Shown here piece after piece: positions 1 to 9,364 of a stretch of 64,000 nt of DNA. Numbering within the stretch: position 1 is the first letter of the stretch; the number at the start of each line of letters is the position of its first letter. The stretch is from Rhizobiales bacterium YIM 77505. GTDB taxonomy: Bacteria > Pseudomonadota > Alphaproteobacteria > Rhizobiales > Beijerinckiaceae. The stretch is taken from the NCBI GenBank assembly GCA_000745135.1, contig JQNH01000001.1:1-64000 (forward strand), written 5' to 3'. The notes under the pieces are model-generated. The model had not been told where the DNA came from and did not search any database. It was given only the letters and a program-made list of their open reading frames with translations. A program made the position numbers and the translations under genes.

Positions 1-376
1 CGGCGGCGGCCGGTGTGCCGCCCGGGAGAACGAAGGAGCGGAGCGGCGACAGCTCCGCGTTGAGCTGGTCGATCTCCCGCTCGAGCCGCCCGACCTGCGA
101 GTCGAGGATGCGCAGCGGCTCGTAAGGGAGGGGTTTCCCGGTTTCCGGGGTCGCAAGGTCGGCGCCGAGGTCGAAGAGCTCGTTCTGGATGCGCGCGAGC
201 ATGGCGTCGAGCTCGCCCTCCGTGTGGAGCCGGGCGAGGCCCACGCAGGCATTGGTTTCGTCAACCGTGCCGTAGGCTTCGATGCGAAGATCGTGCTTCT
301 TGCGCCGCTCCCCCGTGGCGAGCGCCGTGGTGCCCTTGTCGCCTTTGCGGGTGTAGATGCGGGTGAGCGCGACCAC
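1..376 (-). CDS. ATP:cob(I)alamin adenosyltransferase, PduO/MMAB type (3' end cut by window edge)
   Basis: Transfers the 5'-deoxyadenosyl group of ATP to cob(I)alamin to make coenzyme B12 in the cytoplasm. My translation from the GTG at 376 begins MVALTRIYTRKGDKGTTAL, then has RRKKHDLRIEAYGTVDETNA; the TRxGDxGTT ATP-binding motif and the YGxVDExN motif are hallmarks of the PduO/MMAB family. About 125 residues are visible and the C-terminal part lies left of base 1. The start lies 5 bp after the stop of the PagL-like gene, so the two may be cotranscribed. A neighbouring small twin-membrane protein is a common companion of this gene in rhizobia. The GTG start was chosen for its position just before the conserved TRIYT block. 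Confidence 0.9.
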   Translation of the reverse strand, partial: MVALTRIYTRKGDKGTTALATGERRKKHDLRIEAYGTVDETNACVGLARLHTEGELDAMLARIQNELFDLGADLATPETGKPLPYEPLRILDSQVGRLEREIDQLNAELSPLRSFVLPGGTPAAA

Positions 377-381
377 GGCGG

Positions 382-978
382 TCAGAAGGTGTAGCCGAGA
401 CGGGCTCCGATATTGGTCAGGCCGCGGTTCTGTCCGCAAGCCCCCGCATTGGAGAGGTGCTCAACTGTCGCGATCACGCTCCAATTGGCGCTGAGCCGGT
501 AGCCTATGCTGCCGGATTCGCGGAACAGGGGTGAGCAGCCGAGGGCGGCCCGGTCGACGGGCACGACATCCCCCGTCTTGCCGTTGTGCACGGCGCCGCC
601 GAAGCTCGCCTCGACGAAGAAGCGAGGCGTCACATCGATGGTCCAGGTGAGGCCCGCATAGGCGAAGCTGGTGTCGCCGCGGGTGTTGAGGCTGCCGCCG
701 AGATGCGGCCGCGGCACGAAATAGCTCGTGAACAGGTCCGCCGTGGTGAACGGCTTGGCGAAGAGGATCTCACCGGTGATGTTGGCCGAGCCCGCCTCCG
801 GGCCCCACGGGTCCTGGACCGAGGCGCCCACCCTGAGCTCGGAGACGAAGCTCATCGGCCGCGCCGGCGGCGGATAGGCGGCCGGGCCGATGACATCGGC
901 GGCATCAGCGCTGCCGGCGACCTCATACATGATCAAGGCGATCGCCAGTCCGGCGATCGGACGAACCACCATCCACAC
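382..978 (-). CDS. PagL-like acyloxyacyl hydrolase (lipid A 3-O-deacylase family)
   Basis: Predicted outer-membrane enzyme that would remove an acyl chain from lipid A. The 198-residue protein has an N-terminal signal peptide ending near ADA, alternating beta-strand-like segments, and the C-terminal pattern EHLSNAG ... NRGLTNIGARLGYTF. The HLS triplet fits the His-x-Ser active site of PagL, and the protein ends in an aromatic residue, as outer-membrane barrels do. The family assignment rests on these motifs and on size; overall similarity cannot be measured here. It lies immediately upstream of the cobalamin adenosyltransferase with no obvious functional link. Confidence 0.75.
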   Translation of the reverse strand: MWMVVRPIAGLAIALIMYEVAGSADAADVIGPAAYPPPARPMSFVSELRVGASVQDPWGPEAGSANITGEILFAKPFTTADLFTSYFVPRPHLGGSLNTRGDTSFAYAGLTWTIDVTPRFFVEASFGGAVHNGKTGDVVPVDRAALGCSPLFRESGSIGYRLSANWSVIATVEHLSNAGACGQNRGLTNIGARLGYTF

Positions 979-1101
979 CCCCTCTTTGCCTATTTCTTAG
1001 CACGTGCGCCGGGCAGAGCCAGCCCCGTCAGGTCGCGACGCGGTCGATTGGCGGCCAGTGTGGCTAAATCGTGTCACCCCTGAGGCAAGGGCGAGCGCGC
1101 C

Positions 1102-1293
1102 CTACGAGGCGCGCCACCACAGCACGCCCATGATCACGACGATGGCGATGAACTGGAGGAGCACCCGGGCGCGCATGAGCTTCTGGGACGTGGCCGCGCT
1201 GCCGCCACGCATCATGTTGACGAGCCCCAGGAGCAGCACCACCGCGACGAGACCCGTCGCGACGGGCACGAGGGCGTTGATCACCATATCCAT
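1102..1293 (-). CDS. small twin-transmembrane protein, HIG1-like
   Basis: A 63-residue protein with two hydrophobic helices (about residues 7-27 and 44-60) joined by a short basic loop containing SQKLMRARVLLQ. The loop-plus-second-helix pattern resembles the HIG1 domain found in small inner-membrane proteins of respiratory complexes. In rhizobia such 'twin transmembrane' proteins are often encoded near cobalamin adenosyltransferase and electron-transfer flavoprotein genes, which agrees with the neighbour at the left edge. Function is not established. The start is MDMV at 1293; a second Met two codons later is possible. Confidence 0.7.
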   Translation of the reverse strand: MDMVINALVPVATGLVAVVLLLGLVNMMRGGSAATSQKLMRARVLLQFIAIVVIMGVLWWRAS

Positions 1294-1344
1294 GGAAAGG
1301 TCGTGTGCTCCCGCCGGCTCCCCACGCGCTCGCGGCTCCCGCCG

Positions 1345-3984
1345 TCAGTTCCGCCGCAAGAGGCGCTCGAAATATTCGAGCTCCTCGGGCGGACGCGTCG
1401 GGTCGCCGAGCTTGCGGCGCAGCTCCTCCATGATGCGGCGCGCCCGCTGCGCGGCGGACTCGTCGGCGGTGGGCACCTTCACCCGGCCGTCCGAGAAGTC
1501 GCGCGAGCGCGTCGGGCGTCCGAGGGGGTCGTTGTCCCGCTGGCCGGCGCGGCTGCGGCCTTCGGCCGTGCCGTCCCCGGGCTGATCCCCCGCCTGTTCG
1601 GTCCCGTCGCCCTGGCCCATCATCTGCTGCATCTGCTGGGCCATGCCCTGCATGCCCCGCTGCAGGCCCTCAAGGGCCCGTCCCTGCGAGTCGACCGCTT
1701 GGCCTTCCTGGCCCTGGCCGATCTGACCCTCCGCGTCGCGCATGGCCTGCTCGGCGTCCGAGAGGCCCTGCTCGCCCTGCATGCCCATGCCGCGCATACG
1801 CCGCTGGAGCTCCTGAAGCCGCTCGCGCAGCGCCTGCTGCCGCCGGCCCAGATCGCCCTGTTGCCCGTCCTGACCCTCGGCCTGCTCCTGCCCTTCACCT
1901 TGCTGGCCCTGTTGGCCCCGCTGACCACGCTGCCCCTGCTGTCCTTGCTGGCGCTGCCCTTGCTGGCCGCGCTGCTGCATGCGCCGCTGTTGGCCCTGGC
2001 GGAAGGTGTCGTCGCGCAGCTGCTGCTGCTCGCGGATCATGTTGTCCATGTCCTCCATCGCCCGATTCATTTCCCGGGCGAGGGGATCGGTCATGCGGCT
2101 GTTGGGGCGAGCCGTCTGCAGGTTCTCCAGGATGTTGCGGAGCTGGTCGAGAAGCCGCTGCGCCTCGGCGACATCGCCGCGGCGCATCATCTCCTCGATC
2201 TGGTTGAGCATGCGGTTGAGGTCGTCCTGGGTGATGGTCCGGTCGGGCGTGCGCTGGTTGGGCTGGTCCCCTTGCGCCTGCTGCTGCTCACGCTGCATGC
2301 GTTCGGCGAACTCGCGCAGGAAGCGGTCCATGGCCTGGCGCAATTCATCGGTGAGACGCTTGAGCTCCTGCTCGTCCGCGCCCCGGTCGAGGGCCTCGCG
2401 CAGGCGCTCCTGCGCCGCCCTGAGCTCCCGTTCGGCGTCGGAGAGATCGCCGTCCTCGATCTGCAGGGCCATCTGCCACAGCCACTCGGCGACATCCACG
2501 AGATCGGCGTCGGTCTTGGCGGCGCGCAGGCGCTGCGCGGCGATGCGCAAGCCGATGAAGACACCCCACTGCGGCGTATATCGCTCCGGAGCAATGAGAA
2601 GCGAGTCGAGCGCCACCTGGACGCGCTTGCGGTCGTCCGGGTCGAGCACGAGGATCCGACGCTGCTCCACCAGCGCCTTGGCAAGGGGTTTCGTGAACGG
2701 CCGCTGGGGCAGGGTGAAGTCGATGGTGTCGCTCCGTCCTTCCTGCTCGGCTTCGTCTCGGGCCAGGAGCGTCAGCCTGACGCGAGCGCCCGCCCAGGGG
2801 TGCTGCGTGAGGTCGACCGGCGACTTGGTGTCGGTTTCGCCTTGCGCATCCGCCGGGAGCGCCAAGGCGATGCGCGGCGGCGGCACCAGGGACCGGCGGC
2901 CCGCGAAGCCCTCGCCCTTCTCCACGACGCCTTCGGCCGAAACGAGGCCGTAATCGTCCTTGGCGCGGTAGGTCAGGTTGAAGGTGCCGCGGACATTCAC
3001 CTCCGGCGGCGCGGAGAAGGAGATATCCGGCGGCCGGTCGGGGATCGCCTCGATGGTCAGGCGCACGCCGGAAGCAAGTCCGGTGCGCACCGAAAGATCG
3101 GCGTCGCCGGTCAGCGCAAAGCGCTGCTCGCGCAGGTCAGGACGCTGGTTCTCGGGCGCTGGCAGGGCGGACAAGCCGCGCCCGGGGGCGATGGCGACGT
3201 CGCCGCGGCCCGCCACCCGGAGGACGACCGTCGATTTCACCGGCGCTCGCAGGTGCTGCTGGCCGGCGGCGAGATCGATCATCAGCGGCGGGGCGCGGGT
3301 ATAGAGCGGGGGATCAATCCAGCCGTCGACCCGCAGACTGGGGGACGGGGGGGCCGGAGCCCGCCAGTCGAAGGCGCTCACCAGGCGCTGCCCGATCTCC
3401 GGCCCTGCCACGAAGGCGCTGGCGACGAGCGCGACGACGCCGGCCGCGCGCAGCGCGAAGCGATCCCGGCCCGCCATGTTGGGGTGGGGCGGCGCGAGGC
3501 GAAGCCGGTCGACCGCTTCCTGCGCCCGGCGCCGATGCAGCTCCCACAGGGCGCGCGAACCCACATCCTCCTTGCCGAGGGCGAGGGTGTCCTCGAGCGC
3601 CCGGGCAGGGCCATGCCGAAGGCCGCTGTCGCGGTCCAGGCGATCGAGCCCGGCCGTTCGCCCCGGCCAGGCGACTCGGATGAGCGGCCAGAACGAAAGG
3701 ACTGCCGCAACTCCGAACAGGATCAGCCCCACGCGCCGCCCCTCGGGCGGGAGATCAAGCCAAAGCCCGAGCCAGGACAGGGTGAGAAAGGCGATCAGGA
3801 CCGCGAGCGGCAGCCACAGGGCGGGCCAGGCACGCTCCCACCACAGGGCCGCGCGGGCCAATCCGACGAGCCGGTCGAGCCGCTGCCGCCATAATGGCTG
3901 TGCAAGGCGGCGCCCGCCGAGCGACGCGCTCTCCGACGAGGTGGTTGTGCTTGCGCCCGGGGCCGGGCGGGGGCCGTCGCTCAT
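1345..3984 (-). CDS. TIGR02302/DUF4175 family membrane protein with Gln/Gly-rich region
   Basis: An 879-residue protein of a family found in alphaproteobacteria and of unknown function. Two hydrophobic segments near residues 45-100 (ALWLPLAVLIAFLTLSWLGL and LILFGVAAVLSFWPL) place the N-terminus in the membrane. A large globular region follows (about 150-480), then a strongly low-complexity Gln/Gly/Arg region rich in RQQGQQGQR-type repeats, and a C-terminal segment RAQRARRIMEELRRKLGDP. The family is usually encoded next to lysA and argH, as here. The gene's codon bias opens a long antisense frame on the plus strand, which is not a gene. Confidence 0.9.
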   Translation of the reverse strand: MSDGPRPAPGASTTTSSESASLGGRRLAQPLWRQRLDRLVGLARAALWWERAWPALWLPLAVLIAFLTLSWLGLWLDLPPEGRRVGLILFGVAAVLSFWPLIRVAWPGRTAGLDRLDRDSGLRHGPARALEDTLALGKEDVGSRALWELHRRRAQEAVDRLRLAPPHPNMAGRDRFALRAAGVVALVASAFVAGPEIGQRLVSAFDWRAPAPPSPSLRVDGWIDPPLYTRAPPLMIDLAAGQQHLRAPVKSTVVLRVAGRGDVAIAPGRGLSALPAPENQRPDLREQRFALTGDADLSVRTGLASGVRLTIEAIPDRPPDISFSAPPEVNVRGTFNLTYRAKDDYGLVSAEGVVEKGEGFAGRRSLVPPPRIALALPADAQGETDTKSPVDLTQHPWAGARVRLTLLARDEAEQEGRSDTIDFTLPQRPFTKPLAKALVEQRRILVLDPDDRKRVQVALDSLLIAPERYTPQWGVFIGLRIAAQRLRAAKTDADLVDVAEWLWQMALQIEDGDLSDAERELRAAQERLREALDRGADEQELKRLTDELRQAMDRFLREFAERMQREQQQAQGDQPNQRTPDRTITQDDLNRMLNQIEEMMRRGDVAEAQRLLDQLRNILENLQTARPNSRMTDPLAREMNRAMEDMDNMIREQQQLRDDTFRQGQQRRMQQRGQQGQRQQGQQGQRGQRGQQGQQGEGQEQAEGQDGQQGDLGRRQQALRERLQELQRRMRGMGMQGEQGLSDAEQAMRDAEGQIGQGQEGQAVDSQGRALEGLQRGMQGMAQQMQQMMGQGDGTEQAGDQPGDGTAEGRSRAGQRDNDPLGRPTRSRDFSDGRVKVPTADESAAQRARRIMEELRRKLGDPTRPPEELEYFERLLRRN

Positions 3985-4126
3985 GCCCTATACCTCATGC
4001 CCGAGCGCTCATTCGGCAAGCCTCCGGGGAGCCTTCGTGCGCCTAACGTCCAGCGCTTCTTCCTGGGTCCATCAGCGTAACACGGGCGGAATCCCAAACC
4101 AGCGCCAAATCGGCGCAGCTTCGGCG

Positions 4127-4140
4127 GAACGGATCCGTTC
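4127..4140. promoter_or_regulatory. 14-bp perfect palindrome, possible operator
   Basis: GAACGGATCCGTTC reads the same on both strands and lies about 140 bp upstream of the DUF4175 start codon at 3984, within non-coding DNA. Its size suits a dimeric repressor, but no regulator is identified and a chance palindrome cannot be excluded. Confidence 0.3.
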
Positions 4141-4241
4141 TCGCGCAACAGTGATGACCGGCCGGCGCCGACCTGTTCCTTCTTGTTGCTCCTGCCTGGT
4201 CTTCGCCTGCCTTTTGCCAGCCGGTCGCCGCGATCCTGGGT

Positions 4242-4511
4242 TTGATCATGCCCGTCCGAATCATCCACGACAGGGTGCGTCGCCGCATGCGGATCACGTC
4301 AACACATCAGGGGCTCGGGCAGCCGGGCCTGCAGCGTGAGGAGGGCGCCGAGGCGCCGCCGCTGATGCTCAAGGTGGCAGCCCTCATGGCGGATATCGAG
4401 GCCCTGAAGCGCGAACGCGCCGCGCAGCCCGTCTTGTCCGCCCGCCGGGCGCTTGCTTCACCTTATTTCAGGAGGCGCCGGCCGCAGCCGGGCCGCGGAC
4501 AGGCCGCATGA
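4242..4511 (+). CDS. hypothetical basic protein (doubtful)
   Basis: An 89-codon frame beginning MIMPVRIIHDRVRRRM, rich in Arg, with an Ala/Leu-rich middle (MLKVAALMADIEALKRERAA) that could form a short coiled coil. No Shine-Dalgarno sequence precedes it and I recognise no family. In DNA this GC-rich, frames of this length are common by chance, so this is listed only because the region is otherwise empty. Confidence 0.22.
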   Translation: MIMPVRIIHDRVRRRMRITSTHQGLGQPGLQREEGAEAPPLMLKVAALMADIEALKRERAAQPVLSARRALASPYFRRRRPQPGRGQAA

Positions 4512-4520
4512 GGCGCGCTC

Positions 4521-5789
4521 TCAGGCGAGCCAGCCGGGCAGACGGTCAAGGCCGATGAGTTCCTCGTAGGTCTGGCGCGGGCGGACGATCGCCGCTTCGC
4601 CGCCGCGCACCAGGACCTCGGGCACCAGGCGGCGGGTATTGTAAGTGCTCGCTAGGACGGCCCCATAGGCACCGGCGGTCATGACCGCGAGGAGGTCGCC
4701 GGGACGGACGGCCGGCAAAGTCCGCGACAGGGCGAGATAGTCGCCGCTCTCGCACACTGGGCCTACCACATCGGCGGTGATGAACGGCGCGTCGCGGCGG
4801 GGCTCCACGATCGGCTTGATGTCATGATGGGCGTCGTAGAGCGTCGGCCGGACGAGATCGTTCATGGCGGCGTCGACGACGATGAAGGTCTTGCCCTCGC
4901 CCTCCTTCACATAGATCACGCGGGTCACGAGGATGCCGGCATTGCCGCAGATCATGCGGCCCATCTCGAAGACGAGCTTCAGGTCGAGGCCCTGGGTGTG
5001 GCGCTTGACGATGGCCGCATAGGCCTGCGGGTCGGGGGGCGGCTCCGTGTCCTCCCGATAGGGAATGCCAAGCCCGCCGCCGAGATCGATATGGTCGAGG
5101 GGGTGCCCGTCGGCCAAGAGGTCCCGGGCGAGTTCCGAAAGGAGCGCTGCGGCGTTGTCGAAGGGGCCAAGGTCGGTGATCTGGCTGCCGATATGCATGT
5201 CGACACCGGCGACCTTCAGCCCCGGCAGCCGGGCGGCCTCGGCATACACGGCGCGGGCGCGCGCGATCGGGATCCCGAACTTGGTCTCGGAATGGCCGGT
5301 GGAGATCTTGCGATGGGTCTTGGCGTCCACGTCCGGGTTGACGCGGACGGAGATGGGCGCGCGCACGCCCTTGGAGACGGCAACCTCCGAGAGGGCGGCG
5401 AGCTCCGGCTCCGACTCGACGTTGAAGCAGAGGATGCCGGCGTCGAGAGCCAGTGCCATCTCCTCCCGGGTCTTGCCGACCCCGGAGAAGACGATGCGCT
5501 CGCCAGGCACTCCGGCCGCCAGCGCGCGCCGGAGCTCCCCTTCCGAGACGATATCCATGCCCGCGCCGAGGCGCGCCAGCGTCTTCAGCACCGCCTGGTT
5601 GGAGTTCGCCTTGACCGCGAAGCAGACAAGAGCGTCGCGGTCAGCGAAGGCCTGCGTGAAGACGCGGAAGTGCCGCTCGAGGGTGGCGGTCGAATAGCAA
5701 TAGAAGGGCGTGCCGATCTCACCTGCGAGCCGGCTCAGATCGACATCCTCGGCGTGCATGACGCCGGCGCGATAGGCGAAATGGTGCAT
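4521..5789 (-). CDS. lysA: diaminopimelate decarboxylase
   Basis: Decarboxylates meso-diaminopimelate to L-lysine, the last step of lysine synthesis, using PLP. The 422-residue length is normal. The PLP lysine is K60 in CFAVKANSNQAV, HIGSQI and the glycine-rich GGGLGIPY phosphate-binding loop follow, and the C-terminal domain carries the GPVCESGDYLA segment with the cysteine that contributes to the dimeric active site. The usual EPGR motif is read here as FEMGRMICGNAG, with Met in place of Pro. The gene follows the LptM-like lipoprotein by 36 bp on the same strand, as in many alphaproteobacteria. Confidence 0.96.
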   Translation of the reverse strand: MHHFAYRAGVMHAEDVDLSRLAGEIGTPFYCYSTATLERHFRVFTQAFADRDALVCFAVKANSNQAVLKTLARLGAGMDIVSEGELRRALAAGVPGERIVFSGVGKTREEMALALDAGILCFNVESEPELAALSEVAVSKGVRAPISVRVNPDVDAKTHRKISTGHSETKFGIPIARARAVYAEAARLPGLKVAGVDMHIGSQITDLGPFDNAAALLSELARDLLADGHPLDHIDLGGGLGIPYREDTEPPPDPQAYAAIVKRHTQGLDLKLVFEMGRMICGNAGILVTRVIYVKEGEGKTFIVVDAAMNDLVRPTLYDAHHDIKPIVEPRRDAPFITADVVGPVCESGDYLALSRTLPAVRPGDLLAVMTAGAYGAVLASTYNTRRLVPEVLVRGGEAAIVRPRQTYEELIGLDRLPGWLA

Positions 5790-5825
5790 GGGTTCTCACG
5801 GGCGACAGCAGCGCTGCCGGGCGCC

Positions 5826-6167
5826 TCAGAGCAGCGGATCGAGGATGAAGGGCTCCTTCGGGATCACGGGGCCGCGTCGCCGCCCGCCGGAGGAGGTCGG
5901 GACCGGGGAGGGGAGGGTGCCCTTCGCCTGCGGCTCCTCGTCGTCCATCTCCGGAGCGCGCGCGCTGCCCTCGCTCTGGCCCGTCTGCCCAACCGCCTGA
6001 ATCTGGGTCTGGCCGACGGTGGTTGCGCCGGGAGCGCGCGGCCGGGACGTCTGAGCGGCCGATTCGGGCGGCAGTTCCAGCGGTCCCCGCCGGCCGCAAG
6101 CGGCAAGACTCAAGGCCACGAGGCCAACGAGAAGAAGGGTGCGCCCGCCGCGGGACAGGCTCGTCAT
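5826..6167 (-). CDS. small lipoprotein, LptM (YifL)-like
   Basis: A 113-residue protein starting MTSLSRGG with a lipoprotein signal peptide: hydrophobic LLLVGLVALSLAAC, the Cys being the lipidation site. The next residues, GRRGPLELPP, match the LptM pattern (CGxKGPLxxP). In enterobacteria LptM helps LptD mature in the outer membrane. The proline-rich tail ends PKEPFILDPLL, a C-terminus seen in alphaproteobacterial versions found next to lysA. The start at 6167 was preferred over an upstream Met at 6188 because it gives a standard signal-peptide N-region. Confidence 0.8.
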   Translation of the reverse strand: MTSLSRGGRTLLLVGLVALSLAACGRRGPLELPPESAAQTSRPRAPGATTVGQTQIQAVGQTGQSEGSARAPEMDDEEPQAKGTLPSPVPTSSGGRRRGPVIPKEPFILDPLL

Positions 6168-6269
6168 CGGTACAAGGCTCCGGAGCATCGGCGCCGAGAT
6201 AAAGCATAACCGCGCGGGAGGCGAGACCCGGCGCGCCGGATTTTCCCGACGGCGAGCCCTCGCGGGGCT

Positions 6270-7160
6270 CTATGAACTACCGGTGCGCCGCTTCGCGATC
6301 TCCGACACGAGGATGCCGAGGGCGATGACGAGCGCCGCGGCCCAGGTCAGGACGGTGTAACGCTCGCCGAGGATCAGGAAGCCTCCGAAGAGGCCCAGGA
6401 CCGCGCCGGCGTAGCCGATCTGGCTGAAGGAGACGATGCCGCCGGTCTTCTGAAGCTCGAAATAGATGATGTTGCCGAAGCTGGCGAGGAGTGCCGCAGC
6501 GGCAAGACAGGCGAGACCCGTTGGGGACGGGGCGCTCGCGGCGAAACCGCCGGAGAGGGCAAGGGCGGCGCCAAGCCACAGCGCCGCGCCAGCGGAAGTG
6601 GCGAGAGCCAGGTCGAAGGCGACGGCGCCAGGTGGCCAGTAGAGCGTACGATAGATGTTGCCGAAAGCGATCGAGAACGGCGCCAGCATGGCGAGCGCGA
6701 CCCAGAGCCCGTCGCCCGACAGGTTCCCCGATCGGGACAGGGCGAGCAGGACGGCGCCGCCGAAGGCGACGGCGATGCCGATGCCCCGGCCGAGGGACGC
6801 GCGCTCCAGGCCGAAGAGGGCGGCGAGCACGAAGGTGAGCGGGGTCGGGAAGGCGTAGGCGAGGGAAGCCACCGCGGCGCTCACATAGGCGGAGGCGCTG
6901 TAGATCAGCGTCTGGGGGATGGCGGCCGAGATGAGCCCGGCGATCAGGCCGTACAGCGCGATGCCGCGGGGAAGGGGGCGGCCGGTGCGGCTGAGCAGGC
7001 GGGCGAGGCCCAGGACGAGCGTCGCCCCGGCCGCGCTCGCCAAGGCATAGAGCATCGGCGAGGCACCGCTCCCATTCGCCCCCTTGGCGAGCAGCGTATG
7101 GGCGGCGATGACGGCGCCGTTGAGGACGAGGAGCGTGGCGGCCTTGCGGCTCTCGCTCAT
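6270..7160 (-). CDS. EamA/DMT-family transporter
   Basis: A 296-residue inner-membrane protein with about ten hydrophobic helices arranged as two EamA repeats. This is the usual layout for drug/metabolite exporters of the DMT superfamily; the substrate is unknown. The ATG at 7160 overlaps the argH stop (ATGA), which argues for this start over one 13 codons upstream and for cotranscription with argH. The second repeat contains [17 protein letters not shown] and ends in a short basic tail. Placing an exporter between argH and the lptM-lysA pair hints at amino-acid export, but that is only inference. Confidence 0.88.
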   Translation of the reverse strand: MSESRKAATLLVLNGAVIAAHTLLAKGANGSGASPMLYALASAAGATLVLGLARLLSRTGRPLPRGIALYGLIAGLISAAIPQTLIYSASAYVSAAVASLAYAFPTPLTFVLAALFGLERASLGRGIGIAVAFGGAVLLALSRSGNLSGDGLWVALAMLAPFSIAFGNIYRTLYWPPGAVAFDLALATSAGAALWLGAALALSGGFAASAPSPTGLACLAAAALLASFGNIIYFELQKTGGIVSFSQIGYAGAVLGLFGGFLILGERYTVLTWAAALVIALGILVSEIAKRRTGSS

Positions 7161-8557
7161 GCGGGCGCGTCCCGTTCGCGCTTCAAGCGCATGAGCCAAC
7201 GCCTCGCCTGCCGGCGGACATTGGCGGGCGCCGTGCCGCCATAGCTCGTGCGGCTGCGAACGGATTTCTCGACACCCAGCACGCCGAAGATCTCCTCCGT
7301 GATGCGCGGCTCGACCGTGCGCATGTCGTCGAGCGTGAGCTTCTCGAGCCCTACCTTCCGCTCCGAGGCCATTGCCACGAGGCGGCCGGTGACGTGGTGG
7401 GCCGCGCGGAAGGGAAGGTTCAACGCCCGCACCAGCCAGTCGGCAAGATCGGTGGCGGTGGCGTAGGCCGCGCCCGCCCAGCGCTTCATCGCCTTCGTGT
7501 CAGGCTCCATGTCGCGCACCATGCCGGCGGTGGCCGCGATGCACAGCGACAGGGTGTGAAGCGCGTCGAAGACGCCCTCCTTGTCCTCCTGCATGTCCTT
7601 GGAATAGGCGAGCGGCAGGCCCTTCATGACGACGAGCAGCCCTTGCAGGGCGCCGAAGATGCGCCCGGCCTTGCCGCGCACGAGCTCCGCCGCGTCCGGG
7701 TTGCGCTTCTGCGGCATGATCGAGGAGCCGGTGGTGAACCGGTCGGAGAGCCGCACGAAACCGAACTGGGGCGTCACCCACAGCACGATCTCCTCGGCAA
7801 AGCGGGACAGGTGGACGGCGCAGATCGCGGCGGCGGCCAGCGTCTCGAGCGCGAAATCGCGGTCGGAGACGGAATCGAGGGAGTTGGCGGTGGGCCGGTC
7901 GAAGCCCAGGGCCTCGGCCGTCATGAACCGGTCGATCGGGAAGGAGGTGCCGGCGAGCGCCGCCGCGCCGAGCGGGCATTCGTTGAGGCGCCGGCGAGCG
8001 TCGGCGAAGCGGCCGCGGTCGCGGGCGAGCATCTCCACATAGGCGAGAAGATGATGGCCGAAGGTGACGGGCTGCGCCGACTGGAGATGCGTGAAGCCCG
8101 GCATCACCGCGCCCGCATGAGCGAGGGCCTTCTCGGCCAAGGCCATTTGCAGCTCGGCGAGCTGGCCGTCGAGGGCGTCGATGGTGTCGCGCACCCAGAG
8201 CCGCATATCGGTGGCGACCTGGTCATTGCGCGAGCGCGCTGTGTGCAGCCGTCCGGCTGCCGGACCGATGAGCTCGTTCAGGCGGGACTCCACGTTCATG
8301 TGGATGTCTTCGAGCGCCCGCGAGAAGCTGAACCTGCCCTCGGCGATCTCCTCGGCGACCGTCTTGAGGCCGCGCTCGATCTCGGCCGCATCCTCGCGCG
8401 GCAGGATGCCGGTCTTGGCCAGCATGGCCGCATGCGCCAGAGAGCCGCGGATGTCCTGGGGCGCAAGGCGCTTGTCGAAGTCGATGGAAGCGTTGATCTC
8501 CTCCATGATCTCCGCCGGGCCGCTCGCGAAGCGGCCGCCCCACATCCGGTTGCTCAT
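7157..8557 (-). CDS. argH: argininosuccinate lyase
   Basis: Cleaves argininosuccinate to arginine and fumarate. The 466-residue length is typical. The fumarase/aspartase-superfamily signature is present as [15 protein letters not shown]-terminal MWGGRF and mid-region [10 protein letters not shown] (substrate binding) and HLQSAQPV are also conserved. The gene is divergent from tlpA with only 24 bp between the two start codons and overlaps the downstream EamA gene by 4 bp. Confidence 0.97.
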   Translation of the reverse strand: MSNRMWGGRFASGPAEIMEEINASIDFDKRLAPQDIRGSLAHAAMLAKTGILPREDAAEIERGLKTVAEEIAEGRFSFSRALEDIHMNVESRLNELIGPAAGRLHTARSRNDQVATDMRLWVRDTIDALDGQLAELQMALAEKALAHAGAVMPGFTHLQSAQPVTFGHHLLAYVEMLARDRGRFADARRRLNECPLGAAALAGTSFPIDRFMTAEALGFDRPTANSLDSVSDRDFALETLAAAAICAVHLSRFAEEIVLWVTPQFGFVRLSDRFTTGSSIMPQKRNPDAAELVRGKAGRIFGALQGLLVVMKGLPLAYSKDMQEDKEGVFDALHTLSLCIAATAGMVRDMEPDTKAMKRWAGAAYATATDLADWLVRALNLPFRAAHHVTGRLVAMASERKVGLEKLTLDDMRTVEPRITEEIFGVLGVEKSVRSRTSYGGTAPANVRRQARRWLMRLKRERDAPA

Positions 8558-8581
8558 CGACCTCGTCCGTTCTGATCCGTC

Positions 8582-9226
8582 ATGACCGACGCCAAGCCTC
8601 GCTCCCGCCCTCCGCTGCTCGCGGGCCTCGCCGTTGTCGCGCTGATCGGGCTGGGCGCCGCCCTATACGGGACAATGTCCGACGTGAGCAACAGCGCCGC
8701 TGCCGAATGCCGTGCCGCTGCGCCCGTCGTCGAGCGCCTGAAGCCGCTTGCCCGCGGCGAGGTCGCGGCCTTCCAGGTGGCGAGCGCCCCGAAACCGCTG
8801 CCGGGCATCGCGTTTCAGAGCCCTCAAGGGCAGCCCCTGACGCTCGCCGATTTCAAAGGCCGCACCGTGCTCCTGAACCTTTGGGCGACCTGGTGCGCAC
8901 CCTGCCGACACGAGATGCCGGCCCTGGACAAGCTCCAAGCGGAACTCGGCGGGCGGGACTTCGAGGTCGTCGCCGTCAACATCGATACCCGCAACCTGGA
9001 TAAGCCCAAGGCATGGCTCGGGGAGGTCGGGGTGAAGCACCTCGCCTACTACGCCGATCCCCAGGCCAAGATTTTCCAGGACCTGCGCCAAGCGGGGAAG
9101 GCAGTCGGGATGCCGACGACCTTTCTCCTCGACGCCCAGGGTTGCGAGCTCGGCCAGCTCAGCGGCGCTGCCGATTGGGGGAGCGAAGACGCCGTGAAGC
9201 TCATCCGCGCCGCTCTTGCAGGTTAG
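8582..9226 (+). CDS. tlpA: TlpA-family thiol:disulfide oxidoreductase
   Basis: Membrane-anchored periplasmic thioredoxin that reduces disulfides, in this family typically for cytochrome c or cytochrome aa3 assembly. The 214-residue protein has an N-terminal membrane anchor (residues 11-30), a linker, and a thioredoxin fold with the redox site WCAPC (C105 and C108) after LLNLWAT, and the cis-proline segment GMPTTFLLD. Its position divergent from argH is common in rhizobia. No other cytochrome-assembly gene is in the window. Confidence 0.92.
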   Translation: MTDAKPRSRPPLLAGLAVVALIGLGAALYGTMSDVSNSAAAECRAAAPVVERLKPLARGEVAAFQVASAPKPLPGIAFQSPQGQPLTLADFKGRTVLLNLWATWCAPCRHEMPALDKLQAELGGRDFEVVAVNIDTRNLDKPKAWLGEVGVKHLAYYADPQAKIFQDLRQAGKAVGMPTTFLLDAQGCELGQLSGAADWGSEDAVKLIRAALAG

Positions 9227-9364
9227 CGCTCGCGATCGCGCTTCAAGCGCTCCACCTCTCGTCATCCGATCAAGGCCGGATCCCGATGATGCGAATCCGG
9301 CGGATTGCTTTAACCGCATGCGAGCCCCGCGCTGCCAGACTGCCGCAAGAGCAAGGGTGCGACG

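Larger units (their letters stand above)
3985..4520. other. intergenic region, 536 bp
   Basis: This stretch separates the start of the DUF4175 gene from the stop of lysA. It holds a 14-bp perfect palindrome at 4127-4140 and one weak plus-strand reading frame at 4242-4511. I see no tRNA, no intrinsic terminator and no homology-bearing coding sequence. It should contain the promoter of the minus-strand DUF4175 gene. Confidence 0.6.

Noticed and set aside
1303-3894. 863-codon open frame on the plus strand opposite the DUF4175 gene
   Set aside because: It is the antisense shadow of a GC-rich, Gln/Gly-repeat gene; its Leu-rich translation is the complement of the repeats and shows no start signal or family.
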